Shown: one piece after another, positions 40,958-45,724 of the stretch
Layout of the letters: each line of letters opens with the position of its first letter
Numbering within the stretch: the stretch's first letter is position 1
Assembly (NCBI GenBank): GCA_041627895.1
Contig: JBFKQC010000028.1
Location: 1 to 45,724, forward strand
DNA length: 45,724 nucleotides
Source of the DNA: JBFKQC01 sp041627895
GTDB lineage: Bacteria > Pseudomonadota > Alphaproteobacteria > Rhodobacterales > Rhodobacteraceae
Direction of reading: 5' to 3'
Position numbers and translations under genes: made by a program
The notes under the pieces: model-generated
Told to the model about the DNA's origin: nothing
The model's database searches: none
Seen by the model: the letters and a program-made list of their open reading frames with translations, nothing else

Positions 40958-40979
40958 CTGTGGCGCCGCGCGGGCGGGG

Positions 40980-41186
40980 TCAGATCGACTTGATCTCGTC
41001 CGCCGACTGCCGGCCGTCGCGGCCCTCGCGCAGCTCGTAGCTGACCTTCTGGTTGTCGGCGAGGCCGGTCATGCCTGCACGCTCGACGGCCGAGATATGC
41101 ACGAAAACGTCCTTGCCGCCCTCGTCGGGCGCGATGAAGCCGTAGCCTTTGGTTGAATTAAACCATTTCACGGTGCCGGTGGGCAT
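40980..41186 (-). CDS. cspA: Cold shock protein (CspA family)
   Basis: 68-aa single cold shock domain: GTVKWFNSTKGYGFIAPD with RNP1 KGYGFI, and DVFVHISAVERAG with RNP2 VFVHI. It binds single-stranded RNA or DNA as a chaperone. The ribosome site TAAGGAGGT is a near-perfect anti-16S match 5 bases before the ATG. The 5' leader (41187 to about 41380) includes a hairpin GCTCCT/AGGAGC, consistent with cold-responsive leaders, although regulation was not shown. Confidence 0.93.
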   Translation of the reverse strand: MPTGTVKWFNSTKGYGFIAPDEGGKDVFVHISAVERAGMTGLADNQKVSYELREGRDGRQSADEIKSI

Positions 41187-41400
41187 GCCGTACCTCCTTA
41201 CAATCATCCCGCCCACGGGACTGCGGCGGGCCGGTGCAGCCAGATCTTCCAAGTCGAGTGGCTGCTCCTGATCAAAGGAGCGGTCGTCGAAGAGAGTCTG
41301 TCGTCACGCGGCAAAGGATGCTGTATCGGGGCGCGGAATGAAAGTGAATAAAGCGTGACAGGCGGCCGCTTGCCGGTTGCTGCGGAATTCGGAGGCGATA

Positions 41401-41730
41401 ATGCGGTTTTTTGGGCTGAAAACCTGCGATACCTGCCGCAAGGCGGAAAGGGCGTTGCGTGATATGGGCGCTTGTCCCGACGTGGTCGACGTCCGCGCCG
41501 ACGGCGTGGCCGCGGCCGACCTTCGACGGTTTCACGCGGCCTTCGGCGACGCGCTGGTCAACCGCCGCTCGACCACCTGGCGCGGATTGTCAGAGGCGGA
41601 ACGCGCCGGCGACCCGGTGGCGCTGCTCGCCGCGCACCCGGCATTGATGAAGCGCCCGGTGATCGAACATGACGGGCGGCTCTATCTCGGATGGGGAAAA
41701 GATGTGCAGGATTCCCTCCTTGGCGGCTGA
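41401..41730 (+). CDS. ArsC/Spx-like thioredoxin-fold protein
   Basis: 109-aa ArsC-family (YffB-like) protein. CDTCRKAERAL near residues 9-19 holds the redox CxxC; RRSTTWRGLSEAE and LMKRPVIEHDGRLYLGW are family motifs, the RPVI matching the arsenate reductase substrate loop. Likely a glutathione-dependent thiol reductase of unknown substrate. The start at ATG 41401 gives the family N-terminus MRFFGLKTCDTC. Confidence 0.85.
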   Translation: MRFFGLKTCDTCRKAERALRDMGACPDVVDVRADGVAAADLRRFHAAFGDALVNRRSTTWRGLSEAERAGDPVALLAAHPALMKRPVIEHDGRLYLGWGKDVQDSLLGG

Positions 41731-41772
41731 GACGCCTGCGCCTATGTCGGGACGAAGCGAAGGAGGACACCC

Positions 41773-42129
41773 ATGCGCAATGCCGCGCTGACCCTGGGCA
41801 TCATCGGCGGGATCATCGGGATGATGGTCGGTTTCGTAAGCTACGGCTATGTCTCGTTCATCGACTGGTTCGGCGAGATTGAGGACGTCGCGGGCCAGGT
41901 CGAGAACCCGGTGCTGATCAAGGCCACGAGCCTTCTGGCGCCGTTGCTGGCGATCGCCGGCGGGGCGATGGCGCGCAGCCAGGCGGCGGCGGGCGGTGTC
42001 CTGATGCTGATCTCGGCGGCGGGGATGCTTTACGCCTTCGGCTTCGGCGTCTTCACCATGTTCCCGATCGCGATGTGTGCCCTTGGCGGGGTTCTGGCGC
42101 TGGCCGCGCGTCAGCCCGACGCCGCCTGA
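41773..42129 (+). CDS. Small membrane protein
   Basis: 118-aa protein with about three to four membrane segments: residues 4-30 (GIIGGIIGMMVGFVSYGYV), 52-65 (SLLAPLLAIAGGAM), 73-90 (GVLMLISAAGMLYAFGF) and 95-110. The layout resembles DUF4064-type proteins, function unknown. The start follows AAGGAGGACACCC. Its last 19 bases overlap the end of the convergent DoxX gene. Confidence 0.72.
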   Translation: MRNAALTLGIIGGIIGMMVGFVSYGYVSFIDWFGEIEDVAGQVENPVLIKATSLLAPLLAIAGGAMARSQAAAGGVLMLISAAGMLYAFGFGVFTMFPIAMCALGGVLALAARQPDAA

Positions 42130-42656
42130 CGGCCCAGAACGAAACGGTCGGCCGAAACCGGCCCGGGTCCGCGCAGCACCAGATACAGTAGCACGAACAC
42201 CCAGAACGCCCGCTGATCCACGATCAGCGCGTCGGACGCCTTGTCGAACCAGGTCCCGATCGTGGTGGCGTCGGCGCCGTGGCCGTAGATGTCGGTCAGG
42301 CTTTGCACAACGACGAAGCCGATCATTCCCAGCGCGGCAAGCCGGGTCAGCAGCCCGACGACGATCAGCGCCGGCAGCACGTATTCGGCGTAGGTTCCGG
42401 CAAAGACGACCAGCCGGTCGACCACGCCCATCGCGCCGGGGTCATAGCCCGCCGCCTCGAACTTCTTCGGGAAAATCTGCGCGAAGGCGCCGAAATCGAG
42501 GGTGAAGGGACCGCTCAGCTTGGTTCTTGTCGAGGACCAGAAATAGACCAGCAGCGTGCCGGCGAAGACCAGCCGCGCCAGCGTGGGCAGGACGCTCGGC
42601 GCCAGGCGCTCGACCCGGGCAAAGACCGCGTTGTGCAGCGTGATCAGGGCGTTCAT
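42111..42656 (-). CDS. DoxX-family membrane protein (bufferin operon)
   Basis: 181-aa four-helix membrane protein of the DoxX family: LARLVFAGTLLVYFWSS, the YAEYVLPALIVVGLLTRLAA core, and FWVFVLLYLVLRG. DoxX proteins often end DUF2282/DUF692/DUF2063 operons (HvfD in other species), probably aiding redox or export steps. Its ATG overlaps the DUF2063 gene stop by 4 bases. Last gene of the operon. Confidence 0.85.
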   Translation of the reverse strand: MNALITLHNAVFARVERLAPSVLPTLARLVFAGTLLVYFWSSTRTKLSGPFTLDFGAFAQIFPKKFEAAGYDPGAMGVVDRLVVFAGTYAEYVLPALIVVGLLTRLAALGMIGFVVVQSLTDIYGHGADATTIGTWFDKASDALIVDQRAFWVFVLLYLVLRGPGPVSADRFVLGRQAASG

Positions 42657-43411
42657 GGCGTGTCCTCGTCCAGTCTGGTGATTGCGGCGCCCGCAAGGAG
42701 AGTGCCGAGCAGTGCCGTCAGGTCGAATTCCGGTACTTGCGAAATTGCAAGATCAACCGCCTCGCTGAATCGCTTGCTCTGCATCAGTGCCGCAACAAAG
42801 CTGCCGCCGCCGGGGGCGAGCGCTGTCAGCTGCGGGTCGTAATCCGGCCGTGTCACCAGCACGTTCTGGCCCCCGGCCTCGGGCTTCGGCGCGCCGGGCT
42901 CCGAATTGTAGCGCCAGATCGCGTGAACCGGCCAGCGCGAGCGCACGAGTCGTACAGCAGGGGCAAGGCCGACCCGCGCCGCCATCAGCCGGCCGGGCGG
43001 CAGCGCCTGCAGCGTCTCGGGCGCCAGCGGCGGCGCGTCGGCGGCGTGATAGGATTGCCGGATCGCCAGTTCCAGCCGGGCAATGTCGGGCAGATAACCC
43101 AGATGCGCCAGTGGCTCGAAGCCCTCCAGAAAGGCGGGCATGTCCTGCCCGTAGAACATCATCAGGGGCGAGGCGGGCGGATGGCGGCGCAGGTAGACCC
43201 CTGAAACGGCCTTGAAATTCTCGTCGCCGATCAGCTTGCGGATCACCGGAAACGCGGTTTCCAGCGCCTCGGTCAGGCTGACGGCGACATTGTTGCGGTA
43301 GACGTCGAAACGCTTCGCCGCCGGCGCCCCGTCCGGATTGGTCAGCCCGGCGGGCGGGGGCGTCTTCGGGTCCAGGATCGCCCGGGCGAAATCGTGCTGG
43401 GTGACGCTCAT
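42653..43411 (-). CDS. bufC1: DUF2063 (BufC/HvfC) RiPP maturation partner
   Basis: 252-aa DUF2063 protein. The N-terminal part AKRFDVYRNNVAVSLTEALE and TAFPVIRKLIGDENFKAVSG is the typical family motif; a second, more divergent half includes WPVHAIWRYN. In this system it works with the DUF692 enzyme, recognising and presenting the precursor peptide. ATG 43411 is chosen because its A begins 4 bases inside the upstream gene (ATGA coupling); the longer frame is not needed. Confidence 0.85.
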   Translation of the reverse strand: MSVTQHDFARAILDPKTPPPAGLTNPDGAPAAKRFDVYRNNVAVSLTEALETAFPVIRKLIGDENFKAVSGVYLRRHPPASPLMMFYGQDMPAFLEGFEPLAHLGYLPDIARLELAIRQSYHAADAPPLAPETLQALPPGRLMAARVGLAPAVRLVRSRWPVHAIWRYNSEPGAPKPEAGGQNVLVTRPDYDPQLTALAPGGGSFVAALMQSKRFSEAVDLAISQVPEFDLTALLGTLLAGAAITRLDEDTP

Positions 43412-44268
43412 GCCGCCGCGGCGGCCAGGATCGGCGCGGCGCGCGCGGCTTCGGCGCGCAGGGTCGGCCAGTCGGGCACGTCGTTGTCCCACTCGATCAG
43501 CGTCGGTTTCGGGCCGCCGCGCCGGATCGTGTGTTCGTAAAGCGCCCAGACCGGATCGACCACCTCGCGCGCGTGGCTGTCGATCAACAGCGGCGCACCG
43601 GTCTCGTCGGCGTCCTCGTCATGGCCGCCAAGGTGGATTTCGCCGACGAGATCCAGCGGGAAGGCGTCGACATAGGCCGTGGCGTCGGTCTGCTGGTTGG
43701 TGGCGCTGACGAACACGTTGTTGACGTCCAGCAGCAGCCCGCAGCCGGTGCGCCGCGCGATTTCGGCCAAAAAATCGACCTCGGCCATGGTCGTCTCGGC
43801 GAAGGCGAGATAGGTCGAGGGGTTTTCCAGCAGCATCCGCCGCCCGACCGCGTCCTGCACCTGGTCGATATGCCCGGCGACGCGGGCCAGCGTGGCCTCG
43901 GTATAGGGCAGGGGCAGAAGGTCGTTCAGGAAGTGGCTGTCATGGGTCGACCAGGCCAGGTGTTCGGAAAAGCTCGCCGGATCGAGCCAGCCCACGAGAT
44001 GCTTCAGCCGCGCCAGGTGGTCGGCATCGAGCGGTCCTTCGCCGCCGATCGACAGCCCGACGCCGTGCACGCTGATCGGGAACCGCTCGGCCAGGTGGCG
44101 CAGCTGCGCCAGCGGGCGGCCGCCGTCGCCCATGTAGTTCTCGGCGTGGATTTCCAGCCAGGCGACCGGGCCGGGATCCTTCAGGAGGTCAGAGAAATGC
44201 TGTGGCTTGTAGCCGACGCCGGGCGCGCCGGGCAGGTGCTCGAAGCGATGGGTCGCGGCGTCCAGCAT
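43408..44268 (-). CDS. bufB1: DUF692 (MNIO, BufB/HvfB) multinuclear iron oxygenase
   Basis: 286-aa TIM-barrel iron enzyme of the MNIO (DUF692) family that oxidises cysteines of a ribosomal peptide to thiooxazole-type heterocycles. Metal-site motifs are LEIHAENYMGDGGRP, SVHGVGLSIGG, FSEHLAWS, LLENPSTYL, LLLDVNNVFVSA, EIHLGGHDED and LIEWDND. I use ATG 44268 (MLDAATHRFEHLPG); the frame is open to an ATG at 44334, but that one lies in a 28-bp palindrome and adds residues unlike the family. It sits 89 bases behind the precursor gene. Confidence 0.88.
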   Translation of the reverse strand: MLDAATHRFEHLPGAPGVGYKPQHFSDLLKDPGPVAWLEIHAENYMGDGGRPLAQLRHLAERFPISVHGVGLSIGGEGPLDADHLARLKHLVGWLDPASFSEHLAWSTHDSHFLNDLLPLPYTEATLARVAGHIDQVQDAVGRRMLLENPSTYLAFAETTMAEVDFLAEIARRTGCGLLLDVNNVFVSATNQQTDATAYVDAFPLDLVGEIHLGGHDEDADETGAPLLIDSHAREVVDPVWALYEHTIRRGGPKPTLIEWDNDVPDWPTLRAEAARAAPILAAAAA

Positions 44269-44315
44269 TCGTCGAACGTCCCCTCGGTCCAGATGCGGTG
44301 CGGGAAGTATAGCTG

Positions 44316-44343
44316 GTAGGATGGGTGATATCACCCATCCTAC
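44316..44343. repeat. Perfect 28-bp palindrome, family GTAGGRTGGG, copy 3
   Basis: GTAGGATGGGTGAT followed by its exact complement, with no loop. It lies between the precursor and enzyme genes of the bufferin operon and would form a stable hairpin in their mRNA. Shares GTAGGATGGGTG with the copy at 37014. Confidence 0.85.
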
Positions 44344-44357
44344 GAAAGGCGTTGCCG

Positions 44358-44660
44358 TCAGCTCGGCAGGTCACGCTCCAGCGCTTCGAGCGAGCCCATG
44401 CGCGGCGTGCCGTCGGCCATCGCCGGCAGCTCGATCTCGGCGCAGGTGCCGGCATCGACAAGCGTCCAGGCGTTGCCCTGGAAATCGACGGTCGAGGTGC
44501 CGGCGCAGGTGGTGCCGGGCCCGGCGGCACAGTCGTTCTCGCCGGCCAGCGACACGCCGTAGCACTTTTCCTGGGCCTGGGCGTTTGCCACGGTGGCGTG
44601 GCCGGCAATGGCGGCTGCGACAGCGCCGGCGACGGCGAGGGTCTTGACGGTGGTGGACAT
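44358..44660 (-). CDS. bufA1: DUF2282 bufferin precursor (copper-buffering RiPP)
   Basis: 100-aa precursor. Sec-type signal (VAGAVAAAIAGHATVANAQA), then the conserved core EKCYGVSLAGENDCAAGPGT, TTCAGTSTVDFQGNAW and GTCAEIELP with four cysteines. This is the DUF2282/BufA1 pattern, whose modified cysteines bind copper in the periplasm. The ATG at 44660 has GGGGAGACCCGC directly upstream, and 65 codons of open frame above it are not family-like. It is first in the operon, as usual; the 181-base spacer to thrS (44661-44841) should hold the promoter, but I see no clear operator there. Confidence 0.88.
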   Translation of the reverse strand: MSTTVKTLAVAGAVAAAIAGHATVANAQAQEKCYGVSLAGENDCAAGPGTTCAGTSTVDFQGNAWTLVDAGTCAEIELPAMADGTPRMGSLEALERDLPS

Positions 44661-44841
44661 GCGGGTCTCCCCTGTAATTTGCGTTTCACTCATCGCGATC
44701 TGCGATGCGGACTTGCCTAAGCCACTGAAATTAACGAGGCCAATAACGTCGCCGTGTGCAACGCGGCTGTTATCGCCCTGAAACAAACGAAATCGTGATT
44801 TGGCCGCAGCATTGTGCCGCGGCCAATCCGCGTTGCAGGCG

Positions 44842-45724
44842 CTAAACCACTGCAATCGCGTGATGTTTTACCAGGTCCGGCGGTGTCGCCTCGGCGTCGA
44901 GCTGATCGGCGACGGCATCCAGCGGCACAACCTTGGTCTGTTTCTCACCCAGGCGGCGCACGGAAACCGTGCGGTCGGCGACCTCTTTCATGCCGCAGGC
45001 CAGAATCACCGGCACCTTGCCGACCGAATGCTCGCGGACCTTGTAGTTGATCTTCTCGTTGCGCTTGTCCGCCTCGACCCGCAGCCCGCGCGCGGCCAGC
45101 GTGCGCACCACCTGGTCGACGTAGTCGTCTGCGTCCGAGACGATCGAGGCCACCACGATCTGGCGCGGCGCAAGCCAGAACGGCAGCCTGCCGGCGTAGT
45201 TTTCGATCATGATGCCGAGGAACCGCTCGAAGCTGCCGAGGATCGCGCGGTGCAGCATGACGGGGCGGTGTTTCTCGCCGTCGGCGCCGACATAGGTCGC
45301 GTCCAGCCGCTCGGGCAGCAAAAAGTCGGCCTGGAAGGTGCCGCACTGCCATTCGCGCCCGATCGCGTCGGTCAGCTTGAAGTCCAGCTTCGGCCCGTAG
45401 AACGCGCCCTCGCCGGGGTCGACCTCGTAGTCGTTGCGCACGCTCAGGATCGCCTTTTCCAGCGCCGCCTCGGCGCGGTCCCACTGCTCGTCGGCGCCGA
45501 TGCGCACCTCGGGCCGGGTCGAGAACTTGATGTCGAACTTCGGGAACCCGGCATCGCGGTAGATGCTGGACAACAGGTCGATGAAGGCGGCGCATTCGCT
45601 TTCGATCTGGTCCTCGGTCCAGAAGATGTGCGCATCGTCCTGGGTAAAGCCGCGCACCCGCATCAGCCCGTGCAGCGCGCCGTGCGGCTGGTAGCGATGG
45701 CAGGCGCCAAACTCGGCCAGCCGC
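44842..45724 (-). CDS. thrS: Threonine--tRNA ligase, C-terminal part (runs off window)
   Basis: The visible 293 or so codons cover the C-terminal half of ThrRS: the class II core end (RLAEFGACHRYQPHGALHGL, GFTQDDAHIFW, FDIKFSTRPE, GEGAFYGPKLDFKL, HRAILGSFERFLGIMIE) and the anticodon-binding domain (LPFWLAPRQIVVASI, YKVREHSVGKVPVIL). The start lies beyond base 45724. Intact where visible. The stop is followed by a GC-rich dyad GGCCGC/GCGGCC that may end the transcript before the bufferin operon promoter. Confidence 0.95.
   Translation of the reverse strand, partial: RLAEFGACHRYQPHGALHGLMRVRGFTQDDAHIFWTEDQIESECAAFIDLLSSIYRDAGFPKFDIKFSTRPEVRIGADEQWDRAEAALEKAILSVRNDYEVDPGEGAFYGPKLDFKLTDAIGREWQCGTFQADFLLPERLDATYVGADGEKHRPVMLHRAILGSFERFLGIMIENYAGRLPFWLAPRQIVVASIVSDADDYVDQVVRTLAARGLRVEADKRNEKINYKVREHSVGKVPVILACGMKEVADRTVSVRRLGEKQTKVVPLDAVADQLDAEATPPDLVKHHAIAVV

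Noticed and set aside
1..45724. CRISPR arrays, insertion sequences, rRNA genes
   Set aside because: No regularly spaced repeats, no transposase frames and no rRNA-like segments were seen by eye.

Overview
The window is GC-rich DNA from an alphaproteobacterium, most likely a denitrifying member of the Rhodobacteraceae/Paracoccaceae (Paracoccus, Rhodovulum or Defluviimonas-like). The evidence is a narR-narK(fusion)-GHJI cluster of the Paracoccus type, an LdtR-type MarR regulator, paired DUF1194 genes, sdhE behind an XRE regulator, and generally high GC with dense, often 4-base-overlapping genes. All assignments come from reading the sequence; no database search was possible.

Layout. 0-4 kb: an acyl-CoA dehydrogenase, APH-type kinase and SDR operon, a split version of the ACAD10/11 or levulinate (Lva) type of 4-hydroxyacyl-CoA catabolism, with a HAD hydrolase convergent to it. 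4-18 kb: an accessory block with a decayed antitoxin-like ORF, a small orphan gene, the FNR-family regulator narR, a perfect TTGAC-N4-GTCAA site, narKGHJI, a parvulin-type isomerase, a beta-carbonic anhydrase relic (internal deletion plus in-frame stop), a DUF2478 gene, and a frameshifted integrase relic next to the 3' end of a tRNA-Tyr. This arrangement suggests the nitrate respiration block was acquired as a genomic island. 18-23.8 kb: housekeeping genes (rlmB, hisF-hisE, CoA-binding protein, hydrolase/dehalogenase pair, methyltransferase), with a candidate structured RNA ending in a strong terminator at 19.35-19.44 kb.

23.8-30.3 kb: an orphan exported protein/membrane protein pair, a MATE exporter, a conserved hypothetical, aspartate aminotransferase, XRE regulator plus sdhE, and ldtR. 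30.5-34.9 kb, minus strand: tandem DUF1194 exported proteins, a glyoxalase I, and a Slam-type outer-membrane translocon with a TbpB-like lipoprotein that is its probable client. 35-37 kb: thyX followed by a strikingly AT-rich two-helix K+ channel-like gene and palindromic repeats. 37-41.2 kb: several small exported proteins, a CBS protein, a YHS protein and a cold shock protein. 41.4-45.7 kb: an ArsC-like protein, a bufferin-type copper RiPP operon (DUF2282 precursor, DUF692 MNIO enzyme, DUF2063 partner, DoxX) with a perfect 28-bp palindrome between precursor and enzyme genes, and the C-terminal part of thrS running off the right edge.

The strongest leads are the bufferin operon with its intercistronic hairpin, the Slam/lipoprotein pair, the carbonic anhydrase relic inside the nar transcription unit, the tRNA-Tyr/integrase scar, and the pseudoknot-plus-terminator element at 19.35 kb.
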